A stretch of DNA of 64,000 nucleotides from JADFNB01 sp036397455 (GTDB taxonomy: Bacteria > Gemmatimonadota > Gemmatimonadetes > Gemmatimonadales > GWC2-71-9). The DNA lies in assembly GCA_036397455.1 (NCBI GenBank), contig DASWIX010000052.1, positions 7,782-71,781 on the forward strand, given 5' to 3'. Within the stretch, counting starts at the first letter, position 1; each line of letters begins with the position of its first letter. Below the pieces are notes generated by a model. That model saw nothing but the letters and a program-made list of their open reading frames with translations. It was not told the DNA's origin and did not search any database. A program made the position numbers and the translations under genes. Positions 1 through 8,125 of this stretch are shown in pieces.

Positions 1-248
1 GCGCGCAGTTGGGTCGCGATAGCTTCGAGTTGTGTCACCTGCTCCTCACTCAGCTCGAGCGTGCTCCGCTGGTTGAGCAGCGCCCGCGCCGAATACACCC
101 GGCCCATCCCGGGCCCCGGGACTCCCCTCGGTGGACCCATCTGCTGTGACGCCGCTCGCATCGGCCGGCGCATCCCTCGCTGTTGGGCAACCGCTCCGGT
201 CGGGACGACCAGGGCGAGCCCGAGTGCCGTCATCAATACCTTACGCAT
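1..248 (-). CDS. Spy/CpxP-like secreted protein, C-terminus cut by window edge
   Basis: The gene reads leftward off the window, so only about 82 residues are visible. It starts with a clear signal peptide (MRKVLMTALGLALVV..., alanine-rich, ending near VAQQ). A Gly/Pro/Met-rich linker follows, then LELSEEQVTQLEAIATQLR, which resembles the L-LTPEQ helix of Spy/CpxP periplasmic proteins and related Gemmatimonadota heavy-metal resistance-like proteins. The start at 248 is supported by GAGGGAG about 8 nt upstream. The family call rests on one helix motif, so 'exported, Spy-like' is likely but not certain. Confidence 0.6.
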   Translation of the reverse strand, partial: MRKVLMTALGLALVVPTGAVAQQRGMRRPMRAASQQMGPPRGVPGPGMGRVYSARALLNQRSTLELSEEQVTQLEAIATQLR

Positions 249-410
249 GGCTGGCTCCCTCGTACCTTGAATGTGCGTGTGCTGCCTGCTTATGAGACCG
301 CCTGACCGGCCAGAATGTTAGCCGTTGACTCCTCACCCCGCCCGCGCTCGCGCCGTCCCGGTCCGGTAGCCATCTTATCCCCTATCAGACACGTCATTGG
401 AGGCGGTCCC
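249..410. promoter_or_regulatory. Divergent intergenic region
   Basis: These 162 bp separate the leftward Spy-like gene from the rightward S9 peptidase and must hold both promoters. The SD of the peptidase is GGAGGCGG at 399-406. No convincing -35/-10 pair was identified. Confidence 0.4.
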
Positions 411-2537
411 ATGCGTCGCACGCTGTTTACGGTTCTCCTCGCGCTGGCGGTCACCGGCGTCGCCACGGCCCAAACCCGTGGCATGCTGCCACAGGACTAC
501 TATCGCATGACCTTCGTCGGCGATGTCGCGGTTTCGCCCGGTGGCGATCTCGTGGCGTTCACCGTCACCACGGTGAACGAGGCGAAAAACACTCGACACC
601 GGGAAATATGGCTCCAGCGACTGGACCGCGGCCGCCCGGTCGATACGCCGTTTCGGTTTACCGACCCGACCGAGGAGTCCTCCTCGCCGCGCTGGTCGCC
701 TGACGGGACGACCCTGGCGTTCTCATCCCGCCGCGGCGACGACCGAAACAGCGTCTGGTTTGCCCGCGTGACCGCGCCGGGCGGCGAAGCCCATCACATC
801 GAGGGCGTCGACGCCACGCCGACCTGGTCCCCTGACGGCGCGTGGATCGCCTATACGCGTGCGCCCGCCGGCGACGACGAGAGCGAGCCCGGTGGACGGG
901 AACGGCCCGCCCTCCGTGAAGGGTGGATCGCCGCAAACGCGGTCAGTAACACGCTGAACGCCGAACGATTCGACGGGCGGGTTATCACCTCCATGCGATA
1001 CAAGCGCGATGGCACGCTGACCCTGCTGCCGGATCCGGCCATTCGGCAGAAATCGCAGCTGTTCGTCGTGTCGGCGGCCGGGGGCGAACCACGCCAACTA
1101 ACCGAACTCCCGTTCGACGTCCGCGGCATCGAATGGTCGGCCGATAACCACACGATCGTATTCGGCGGCAATCCGGAACAGGACGACGAGTACAACAGCG
1201 ATCCGACCGCCGAGCTGTACGCGACCACGATCGACGGCGGCGCGCCGCGCCTGCTGACGGCGAATCCCGGCTCTGAAACATCACCCGCCATCTCTCCGGA
1301 CGGGCGGCGCCTGGCCTTCGTCCATTCGCAGGATCGGGACGTGCAGCCCGAGATCATGGTGGTGGACCTCGCGGCGGACGGCTCGTTCGCCGGGGCGCCC
1401 CGCACGCTGACGGGCGAGTGGGATAACCTCCCGGGCGGCCCCTCGTGGAGCCGCAACGGTCGCGCCATCCGGTTCGAGGCGGGAATCGGCGGCAATCGCC
1501 ACCTGTTCGAGGTGCCGGCGGCGGGCGGTGCGGTGCGTCAGGTCACGACCGGCGATCGGCGCATCGCGGGGACTTCGCTGAGCCGGGACGAGCGGGTCAT
1601 GGCCTATACCTCGACTGACGCGGTGACGCCGGCCGAGGTGTTCGTGTCGAATGCGGGCGGCGGGAACGAAACGCGCCTTACGGCATTCAACGACGCGTGG
1701 CTCGCGGACGTGATCCGGATGCCGGCCGAGCGCCTCACCTGGCGGCTGGCGGACGATACGGAGGTCGAGGGATGGGTGGTCAAGCCGGTCGGGTACCAGC
1801 CCGGCCAGCAATATCCCATGATTCTCAAGATCCACGGTGGCCCCTACGGCGCGTACGGCAACACGTTCTTCCAGACGTTCCACACGCTGTCCGCGACCGG
1901 CTTCTTCGTGTTGTACACCAATCCGCGCGGCTCCACCGGATACGGACACGATTTCCAATGGGCGACGCGCGGCGCGTGGGGCGAGGTCGACAGCGAGGAC
2001 TACCTTCGTGGCGTCGATGCAGCGGTGGCGCAGTATCCGGACATCGATCCCGAGCGTGTGGGGGTGTCTGGCGGGAGTTACGGCGGCTACATGACGAACT
2101 GGCTCACGTCTACGACCAACAGGTTCGCCGCCGCGGTGACGAGCCGTTCCATCACGAACTGGGAGAGTTGGTACGGGGATTCCGACGCCCAGGGGCTCAC
2201 CGAGCACGCGTTCTTTGGGCCACCGTGGGAGCAACGCGACCTCTATCGCCGTCTCTCACCCATCTCGTACGTCGAAAACGTGACAGCGCCCACGCTCATC
2301 ATCCACAGCGAAAACGATTTTCGCACACCGATCGGCGACGGCGAGCAGTGGTTCATGGCGCTCAAGAAACGCCAGATTCCGGTGGAGCTGGTGCGCTATC
2401 CGCGTTCGTCCCACGGTCTGTCGCGCATCGGGGAGCCGTGGCTGTTGGTCGACCGCCTGGAACGGATGCGCACCTGGTTCCGCCACTGGCTGATCGAGCA
2501 GGACGCCCGGGCGGCGTCGCACGAGGACGGTCTTTGA
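411..2537 (+). CDS. Secreted S9 family serine peptidase (acylaminoacyl/dipeptidyl peptidase type)
   Basis: 708 residues from the ATG at 411, which has GGAGGCGG 5 nt upstream and a signal peptide ending around TAQT. The frame stays open upstream to 315, but that part does not look like protein. The N-terminal two thirds is a TolB/DPP4-type beta-propeller with repeated W-SPDG blades. The C-terminal alpha/beta hydrolase has GGSYGG with the nucleophile near Ser556, Asp near 636 (SENDFRTP) and His near 668 (SSHGLSR), so the triad is complete. The family cleaves short peptides from the N-terminal side; this one should act in the periplasm. Thirty-three bp separate it from the nitrilase-like gene. 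Confidence 0.92.
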   Translation: MRRTLFTVLLALAVTGVATAQTRGMLPQDYYRMTFVGDVAVSPGGDLVAFTVTTVNEAKNTRHREIWLQRLDRGRPVDTPFRFTDPTEESSSPRWSPDGTTLAFSSRRGDDRNSVWFARVTAPGGEAHHIEGVDATPTWSPDGAWIAYTRAPAGDDESEPGGRERPALREGWIAANAVSNTLNAERFDGRVITSMRYKRDGTLTLLPDPAIRQKSQLFVVSAAGGEPRQLTELPFDVRGIEWSADNHTIVFGGNPEQDDEYNSDPTAELYATTIDGGAPRLLTANPGSETSPAISPDGRRLAFVHSQDRDVQPEIMVVDLAADGSFAGAPRTLTGEWDNLPGGPSWSRNGRAIRFEAGIGGNRHLFEVPAAGGAVRQVTTGDRRIAGTSLSRDERVMAYTSTDAVTPAEVFVSNAGGGNETRLTAFNDAWLADVIRMPAERLTWRLADDTEVEGWVVKPVGYQPGQQYPMILKIHGGPYGAYGNTFFQTFHTLSATGFFVLYTNPRGSTGYGHDFQWATRGAWGEVDSEDYLRGVDAAVAQYPDIDPERVGVSGGSYGGYMTNWLTSTTNRFAAAVTSRSITNWESWYGDSDAQGLTEHAFFGPPWEQRDLYRRLSPISYVENVTAPTLIIHSENDFRTPIGDGEQWFMALKKRQIPVELVRYPRSSHGLSRIGEPWLLVDRLERMRTWFRHWLIEQDARAASHEDGL

Positions 2538-2570
2538 CCGTCAGGGACCGTCTCCCTTCAAAGGAACGCC

Positions 2571-3458
2571 ATGGATCGGATTCGCGTCGCCTCGCTCCAG
2601 TACTTCATCCGCCCGGTGAGCACCTTCGAGCAATTCGCGGATCAAGTGTCGTCCCTCGTCGAGACGGCCTCCGACTACGGCTGCCGTCTTGCGGTGTTCC
2701 CGGAGTACTTCACCGTCCAACTGTTGACCCTGGGCGATGTCAAACGGCCGATGCGCACGCAGGTGCGCGATTTGGCCGCCCAGGTGCCGCGGTACGTCGA
2801 CCTCATGCAGGGGCTCGCCCGCGCGCACGACATCTACATCCAGGGCGGCACGATTCCGACGATGGACGACGGCGAGGACCACGTCTACAACCAGGCCTAT
2901 CTGTTCGGGCCGTCGGGCAAGTATGGCGTACAGGGCAAGCTGCATATGACGCGGTTTGAAACCGAGGAGTGGGACGTGAAGCCGCGGTCGGGACTCAAGG
3001 TGTTCGACACCGATTTCGGACGCGTGGCCATCACCATCTGCTACGACGTGGAGTTTCCCGAAATCGCCCGAACCGCGGCATGGCACGATGCGCACATCCT
3101 GTTGGTCCCCAGTTGTACCGACGAGCGTCAGGGGTTCCTCCGCGTCAAGTACTGTGCCCAGGCTCGTGCGATCGAGAACCAGATGTATGTCATCGTCTCG
3201 CACACGGTTGGATCGCTTCCGATGGTTCCCGCCGTGCACCTGAACTACGGGCAGGCGGCCATCCTGACCCCGAGCGACTTTCCCTTCGCCCGTGACGGGA
3301 TCCTCGCCGAAGGTAATTACAACCAGGAAATGATGGTCATCGCGGAGTTGAACCTGAACACGATCAACGAGTCGCGCGCCGGCGGCACCGTGTTGCCGCT
3401 CAACGACAGTCGGCGGACCGCGGACCTCGTTCGGGACCCCCAGGTGATCGCCGTATGA
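2571..3458 (+). CDS. Carbon-nitrogen hydrolase (nitrilase superfamily amidase)
   Basis: 295 residues with no signal peptide, hence cytoplasmic. The nitrilase triad is visible: Glu45 (FPEYF), Lys123 (GKLHMTRFE) and Cys157 (CYDVEFPE). The family hydrolyses amide or nitrile C-N bonds; the substrate is not evident. The stop overlaps the ATG of the GNAT gene (ATGA at 3455-3458), so translation is probably coupled. In many bacteria a GNAT domain is fused to the N-terminus of a nitrilase domain of this type. Here the two domains are separate genes and in the opposite order. Confidence 0.92.
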   Translation: MDRIRVASLQYFIRPVSTFEQFADQVSSLVETASDYGCRLAVFPEYFTVQLLTLGDVKRPMRTQVRDLAAQVPRYVDLMQGLARAHDIYIQGGTIPTMDDGEDHVYNQAYLFGPSGKYGVQGKLHMTRFETEEWDVKPRSGLKVFDTDFGRVAITICYDVEFPEIARTAAWHDAHILLVPSCTDERQGFLRVKYCAQARAIENQMYVIVSHTVGSLPMVPAVHLNYGQAAILTPSDFPFARDGILAEGNYNQEMMVIAELNLNTINESRAGGTVLPLNDSRRTADLVRDPQVIAV

Positions 3459-4201
3459 CCACACACCCGCCCGTGATCATCCGTCCGACCGAGGTGCGGG
3501 ATTTCCCGGGGATCACCGCGTTGTGTCGTGCCGTATACCCCACCAGCCAGCCCTGGGCACCCGATCAACTCGGCTCCCACCTGCAGGTGTTCCCGCAAGG
3601 CCAGCTCGTGGCGGTGACGGGCGCCGAGGAGCAGGTCGTCGGCATGGCGGCGTCACTGATCATCATGTGGGACGACTACGAGGAACTGCACGCGTGGCGT
3701 GATTTCACGGATCGAGGCTACTTCAGAAACCACGACCCCGCCGGCCGCACCCTGTACGGGGCGGAGGTCATGGTCCATCCGGCCATGCAGCGCCGGCGCA
3801 TCGGCAAACGGCTCTACGAGGCCCGGCGTGATATCGCGCGAACGCACCGGCTCGCACGTATCCGTGCGGGGGCACGACTACGCGGCTACCACAAGTATGC
3901 CGGCCGGCTCACGCCCCACGAGTATGTGCTCGGGATTCTCAACGGCCGCATCAAGGGGCCGACCCTGTCATTCCAGTTACGGGAAGGATTCGAGGTGTTC
4001 GACGTCGTCGGGAACTACATCACCAACGACCCGGAAAGCCTGGGGTATGCGGCGCTGATCGAGTGGCTCAACCGCGCGGTGGCGACGCCGGCCGACGTGG
4101 CGTTACGGGATCCCAAGTGGCGGGTGGGTCCGGTGAGACCCCGCGCAACCCCCGCTCGCCGGCCACAGGACCGTCGCATCCGGTCCGACCGTCCCTCATA
4201 G
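3455..4201 (+). CDS. GNAT family N-acetyltransferase
   Basis: 248 residues. The acetyl-CoA loop is seen as QRRRIGKRLYEAR around residues 110-122, in the usual GNAT position after a beta strand (AEVMVHP). It opens with VIIRPTEVRDFPGITALCRAVYP, a typical GNAT start. The C-terminal tail is Arg/Pro-rich and probably unstructured. It overlaps the upstream amidase by 4 nt, and its stop overlaps the stop of the convergent permease gene by 6 nt. The acceptor is unknown. Likely partner of the upstream amidase, by analogy with the fused GNAT-nitrilase proteins. Confidence 0.88.
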   Translation: MTTHPPVIIRPTEVRDFPGITALCRAVYPTSQPWAPDQLGSHLQVFPQGQLVAVTGAEEQVVGMAASLIIMWDDYEELHAWRDFTDRGYFRNHDPAGRTLYGAEVMVHPAMQRRRIGKRLYEARRDIARTHRLARIRAGARLRGYHKYAGRLTPHEYVLGILNGRIKGPTLSFQLREGFEVFDVVGNYITNDPESLGYAALIEWLNRAVATPADVALRDPKWRVGPVRPRATPARRPQDRRIRSDRPS

Positions 4202-5041
4202 CGGCAAGTCGGCACGCGCCTCGCGCATGATCCTGCGTACGACGCCCGCCACCAGCAGCGCCAACCCGAAGACGCACACCACGACCGGCCCGGTGGGCAG
4301 GTCCCACCGGAACGACACGAACAACCCCACCGCCGAGGCAGCCACCGCCGTTCCCCAACTCGTGGCCAACAGGATGCCGGTGCGTTGAAAGAACAAGAAC
4401 GCGACCAACGCGGGGACAACCAGAAAGGTAAACACGAGCAGGACACCAGCGATCGGCACCGCCAGGGTAATCGCGAGGCCGAACGACACGTAGAACAGGA
4501 AGTCCCACCACCGCACGTTCCACCCGCGGGACGCCGCATCCTTTTCGCGCAGCGAGATCGTCATGAAACGATCGCGCAAAAACCAGTGGAACGCCCCGAT
4601 CGCGACGTAGAAGGCGGCAAGCCGGAGTATCTGACCCCAGTTCACCCACAGAATCGTGCCAACCAGGACGTCCTCGATGGCCTCCGCGCCGTGTGGAGCG
4701 CGGTTGGCGACCAGCAGGGCCGCCGCCGAGGCGACCACGTACACCACTCCGATGATCGCCTCATGCGGCACGCGCTGCGCCGTCGGGCCGGATCGGGTGA
4801 TCGCGAAGATGAACGCGCCGAGCGTCGTGAACGCCAGGGCAAAGCCGTACCCGGCCAGCGAACTGGGTTGCAGGTCGAACAACAGGGCGGAGGTGGCACC
4901 CAACGCGGCCATCTGCGCCAGCGCCAGGTCGACGAAGATCACCCCTCGCGCGATGACGTGCACACCGAGGTAGGACAGCATGCCCACCAAGACCATGCAC
5001 GCCACCAGAGGCGCAATCATCAGGTGCATCAGGTCGCCCAT
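4196..5041 (-). CDS. Metal ABC transporter permease (ZnuB/TroC/MntB family)
   Basis: 281 residues, almost entirely hydrophobic helices, in the ABC-3 family that imports Zn2+ or Mn2+. Visible features are the N-terminal helices (LVACMVLVGMLSYLGVHV), the conserved FVDLALAQMAALGA segment and late helices with VPIAGVLLVFTFLVVPALVA. The SD is a GAAGGAAGG run just upstream. It lies 20 bp after the binding-protein gene, in the same direction. No ATP-binding subunit is encoded nearby, so the ATPase must lie elsewhere. Metal specificity cannot be read from the sequence. Confidence 0.92.
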   Translation of the reverse strand: MGDLMHLMIAPLVACMVLVGMLSYLGVHVIARGVIFVDLALAQMAALGATSALLFDLQPSSLAGYGFALAFTTLGAFIFAITRSGPTAQRVPHEAIIGVVYVVASAAALLVANRAPHGAEAIEDVLVGTILWVNWGQILRLAAFYVAIGAFHWFLRDRFMTISLREKDAASRGWNVRWWDFLFYVSFGLAITLAVPIAGVLLVFTFLVVPALVAFLFFQRTGILLATSWGTAVAASAVGLFVSFRWDLPTGPVVVCVFGLALLVAGVVRRIMREARADLPL

Positions 5042-5061
5042 GACCTTCCTTCCTTCTCAGC

Positions 5062-6129
5062 TCAGCGGCGCGCGTTGCTGAACGCGTTCGCCAATCCGTT
5101 TACCCACGAGGATACCAGATCGATGTAGCTGTCCGTGCCCTCCGCACCACCGGCGTTGGCCGGAATGATCACCGCAGCGGCCCCGGTCCGTTCCGCGATC
5201 GTTCGGACCTGGCGCGCGTCATAGAAGTTCGCCGCCAAAATCGCGGGGATGCGCTCCGATTGGATCAGCCGCATCAATGCCGCAACATGACCCGGCGTCG
5301 GCGGGATGCCCGGCTTGGGTTCCACGAACTCGACGCAGGGGATCCCGAACCGGGCGGAGAAATAGTCCCACTCCTTGTGATAGCACACCATCTGCCGGCC
5401 GCGGAATACCTCCGAGGCACCGTACCAGCCGGCGAGTTGCTCCGACAGCAAGTGGCCCTCGTATCGCTGCGTATGCAGGAAATCCCACAACTTGCCCTGC
5501 ACCGCCAGGTCGTACACCGTCTCCGCACCGAGCAGATCGAGTAGCGACCGCCCGATCAACGCCTCCAGCACCTTGTCCTTCCACGCGACGAAGCGCTGGC
5601 GATAATACGCGTCGCCGGCGGGATCGACGCGGGTCAGGCCGGTCAGGATGTTCCGACCGATGATAATCCCGTTTATCGGGTCGGCCCAGATGTGCGGGTT
5701 GCCGAATGCGTGCACGTCGCCACCGGTGCGGCTCGTGGACGTGGGCACATCGAGTAGCGTAATGCCCGTGTACGCCGTCACGTGCCCTGGCCCGCCCTCG
5801 CGTACCTTGGGGTTGTTCGCGCGATCCACCAGCGCCGGTACCCACAACTCGAGGTCGAGACCGGTGACGACGAACAGATCGGCGCGTTGCAACTGTAGGG
5901 CGAAGCTGGGACGCGGCTGGACGAAGTGCGGATTCTCATCACCGCGCCCGATCGAGACGACTTCGGCGCGGTCACCCGCGATTTCCCGCGCGATGGCGGC
6001 GTACGTGCTCAGTGAAGTGACGACACGCACCGCCGCGCCAACCGGATCCGCGTCTGGCGACTCGTGACGCATGGGCGAGCCCGCGATGGTCAGCAACAGC
6101 GGGACGGCAAGTAAGGATCTCGTATCCAT
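5062..6129 (-). CDS. Metal ABC transporter substrate-binding protein (ZnuA/TroA-like)
   Basis: 355 residues from the ATG at 6129, which shares TAATG with the stop of the upstream porin-like gene, so translation is coupled. A signal peptide covers the first ~20 residues. TroA-family features: VVTSLSTYAAIAREIAGDRAEVVSIGRGDENPHF at the start of the fold with a candidate ligand His, FVVTGLDLELW, and GNPHIWADP with the second His. A conserved acidic/His segment (CYHKEWDYFSARFGI) supplies another ligand. It binds metal in the periplasm and hands it to the permease encoded just downstream. The long His/Asp loop typical of ZnuA is absent. Confidence 0.9.
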   Translation of the reverse strand: MDTRSLLAVPLLLTIAGSPMRHESPDADPVGAAVRVVTSLSTYAAIAREIAGDRAEVVSIGRGDENPHFVQPRPSFALQLQRADLFVVTGLDLELWVPALVDRANNPKVREGGPGHVTAYTGITLLDVPTSTSRTGGDVHAFGNPHIWADPINGIIIGRNILTGLTRVDPAGDAYYRQRFVAWKDKVLEALIGRSLLDLLGAETVYDLAVQGKLWDFLHTQRYEGHLLSEQLAGWYGASEVFRGRQMVCYHKEWDYFSARFGIPCVEFVEPKPGIPPTPGHVAALMRLIQSERIPAILAANFYDARQVRTIAERTGAAAVIIPANAGGAEGTDSYIDLVSSWVNGLANAFSNARR

Positions 6130-7385
6130 TAGTATGTCTCGTGTTTGTGAGGCCCGACCGACCAGACCGCCTGGACCAGAAACCGGTCGCCCGTCACCCG
6201 GGATGCGCCCGCCGGTGACGACAGATGCTGCCACTCGGCGCGCAGATACACCCATTCGCTCTGCCACCAGGTCAGCCCGGGCACGACCGACCAGACGTAG
6301 TCACCTCCACCGCCAAGCCGTTCGACGTAATCGACCCGCGTGCCGGCGAACAGCCGCCGGCTCAGTTGATAGACCGCCGAGGCGTAGCCACCGTATCGGG
6401 TTGGGCCGGCGCCGGCCACTTCCCGCCGAATCGCATACCCCTCACCCCGTAGCGTAAACGACTGGTACTGCGCACGCGACGGCGGCACCCACGTGAAACG
6501 GGCGTCGATACCGAACACGGTCGTTTGAAGATCCGTATCGGGGTTCCGGCCATAGAGTGCCGTCCCACCGACCTGGAAATACGTCGACGGGCTCAACGCC
6601 CAGAAGTTGTTCAGATGCCCCAGATACGACAGCCTCCGGCCGTCGTCGAACAACACCTCGTTCTTCCCCAACGACACCTGCGCCGTCAATTCGTGGGTGC
6701 CCAGCGCCCCGCCGCCGGCGGGCACGAGCCAGAAGAGACTGAGGCCGTCACCGACGAGCCCCTCGTCTCCCAGAAACTCGCTCAGCACCAGCGGCATCTC
6801 GGACTGGGGCAACGCGTGCGAGTGCCATCGGTTCAACTCCCCGACCTGTTGGCGGAACCGGCCGAAATCCAGGCGCAGGTGGCCCGGGAGTCCGGTCCAG
6901 TACGCGTACCCTTCCTCGATCGCCACCTCCTCTTCCGACAACCCGACGAAGATCTTGGTGCTGGCATAGGGATCGAGCGCCGATTGCAACGAAATCTCGA
7001 ACTCGCGCACGTCGAAATTGTCTTCCTGCGGACCAGGTCGGCTGCCCTGCACCCGCACGTCGGCCGTCGCGCTGATTTCCGGATTGAGCGAGGACAGGTT
7101 GCGCGTGCGGCTGCTAAACTGCGCCGGGGCCTCGGTGGCCGCGCTGTCCACCGGACCCGCTGCCTGCCGGGCGGCGGCACGCAGCGCCGCCAACTCATCC
7201 CGCACCGGCGTGGAATCGCGGCTCTGCCGGGTCAACCGCTGCAGGACCTGTTCGAGCGAGTCGATCCGCGCCCGGAGCGCCCGGAGTTGGGCTTCGAGCG
7301 AGTCGGCGCGGGTCGGCTCCTGCGCACGGGCCGCGGCAGGCGTGGTGGCCGCCACGACAGCCAAAAGCGATAAGATCGCACGCAT
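6129..7385 (-). CDS. Outer-membrane porin-like protein of the metal-uptake cluster
   Basis: 418 residues from the ATG at 7385, preceded by AAGGAGA. Signal peptide (MRAILSLLAVVAATTPAAARAQ), then a coiled coil around residues 25-55 (LEAQLRALRARIDSLEQVLQRL), then a region rich in alternating aromatic/polar strands (GHLRLDFGRFRQQ, YTFQVGG-like segments) typical of OprO/OprP-type barrels with an N-terminal coiled coil. Position directly before the binding protein, with an overlapping stop/start, suggests passage of the metal or a chelate across the outer membrane. The barrel call is from strand pattern only; substrate is inferred. Confidence 0.72.
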   Translation of the reverse strand: MRAILSLLAVVAATTPAAARAQEPTRADSLEAQLRALRARIDSLEQVLQRLTRQSRDSTPVRDELAALRAAARQAAGPVDSAATEAPAQFSSRTRNLSSLNPEISATADVRVQGSRPGPQEDNFDVREFEISLQSALDPYASTKIFVGLSEEEVAIEEGYAYWTGLPGHLRLDFGRFRQQVGELNRWHSHALPQSEMPLVLSEFLGDEGLVGDGLSLFWLVPAGGGALGTHELTAQVSLGKNEVLFDDGRRLSYLGHLNNFWALSPSTYFQVGGTALYGRNPDTDLQTTVFGIDARFTWVPPSRAQYQSFTLRGEGYAIRREVAGAGPTRYGGYASAVYQLSRRLFAGTRVDYVERLGGGGDYVWSVVPGLTWWQSEWVYLRAEWQHLSSPAGASRVTGDRFLVQAVWSVGPHKHETY

Positions 7386-7464
7386 GTGCGATACGTCTCC
7401 TTGTGTCGATCGATGAGTGTGCGGCCCCTGTACAAACCGGCGCCGCGGGAGCGTCACAGAACGG

Positions 7465-7800
7465 TCAGGCGGTTGGTGGCGCTCGGACCGCGTTGCCGGA
7501 GACGGGCGGCTCCCCCACCGGGACACGCAGGACCGTCCCGTTGGGCTCGACCACAGGTTCGGACGCGGAACGGTCGGTCACGGTCACGGTGGTCAAGACG
7601 AGCTTGTGTGCGCAAGGGCAGGTCGCGTCGGAGTGCAGGCGGTGACACGAGCTGACGTGGACGTGCTCGACGGTCCGTCCGGTGGTGAGCGGCTGTGTCG
7701 AGGCGTGCACGAGGGGGGTGATCGCCGCGGAGAGCGCGATGACCAGGAGCGCTCCGGCGCTCATCCGGCGGCGTGAGCCGCGACCAACCCGATCGTCCAT
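7465..7800 (-). CDS. Small secreted His/Cys-rich protein, putative metal-binding
   Basis: 111 residues. Basic N-terminus and hydrophobic helix (SAGALLVIALSAAITPLVHAS) make a signal peptide. The mature part begins with a dense ligand cluster, His46, His48, Cys52, His53, His56, Cys61, Cys63, His65, in a stretch of 20 residues. It is the first gene of the leftward cluster, 79 bp before the porin-like gene. No family recognised. The ligand cluster plus the operon position suggests a periplasmic metal trap or sensor. No SD is visible; a -10-like TATTAT lies about 8 nt before the ATG, so the message may be nearly leaderless. An alternative start is at 7764. Confidence 0.55.
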   Translation of the reverse strand: MDDRVGRGSRRRMSAGALLVIALSAAITPLVHASTQPLTTGRTVEHVHVSSCHRLHSDATCPCAHKLVLTTVTVTDRSASEPVVEPNGTVLRVPVGEPPVSGNAVRAPPTA

Positions 7801-8125
7801 GTCGGACTATAATAGCACCGTCGTCGCCGTTCCGTTCCCCGGGGCCCGAGGCCGCCCGCTTGATCTGGCGACGGCTTGTCTCGTATATGTGGACATGGCC
7901 AGCGTACGCGAGTCGCGTTCCCAAGCCAACCGATGATGGGACTCGGCCTTCCGATCCTCGCCCCGGCGTCGCTGGAACGGGACGATCCGCTTGGGGCTCA
8001 AGGGCGCCACCGAAACGAACGCCGGCGATCAGGAGCGATTGCCACAGGACGATGCCGATATGCTGAATTGGGACGAGCAGGTGCGTGAGGTCGCGCGCGT
8101 GTTCAACCGGCTCGCGCCGAGCACA
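7801..8125. other. Divergent intergenic region, 325 bp
   Basis: Lies between the leftward metal cluster and the rightward Ig-like lipoprotein gene. Apart from the CTATAATAG element nothing distinct is seen. The lipoprotein frame stays open back to 7991, with an alternative ATG at 8060 (MLNWDEQ...), but this would put the signal peptide inside the protein. Confidence 0.5.
7807..7815. promoter_or_regulatory. Palindromic CTAT-A-ATAG, candidate Fur/Zur-family operator and -10 box
   Basis: CTATAATAG is a perfect inverted repeat with one central base, directly in front of the His/Cys-rich gene. AT-rich symmetric sites of this kind are used by Fur, Zur and Mur repressors. On the minus strand the same bases read TATTAT, a good -10 hexamer, so a bound repressor would block the promoter. 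The site is shorter than a standard 19-bp Fur/Zur box, and it is the only AT-rich spot in the region. Confidence 0.35.

Noticed and set aside
7808..7813. TATAAT as plus-strand -10 of the Ig-like lipoprotein gene
   Set aside because: It would leave a leader of ~310 nt and lacks a -35 partner; the minus-strand reading next to the metal gene fits better.
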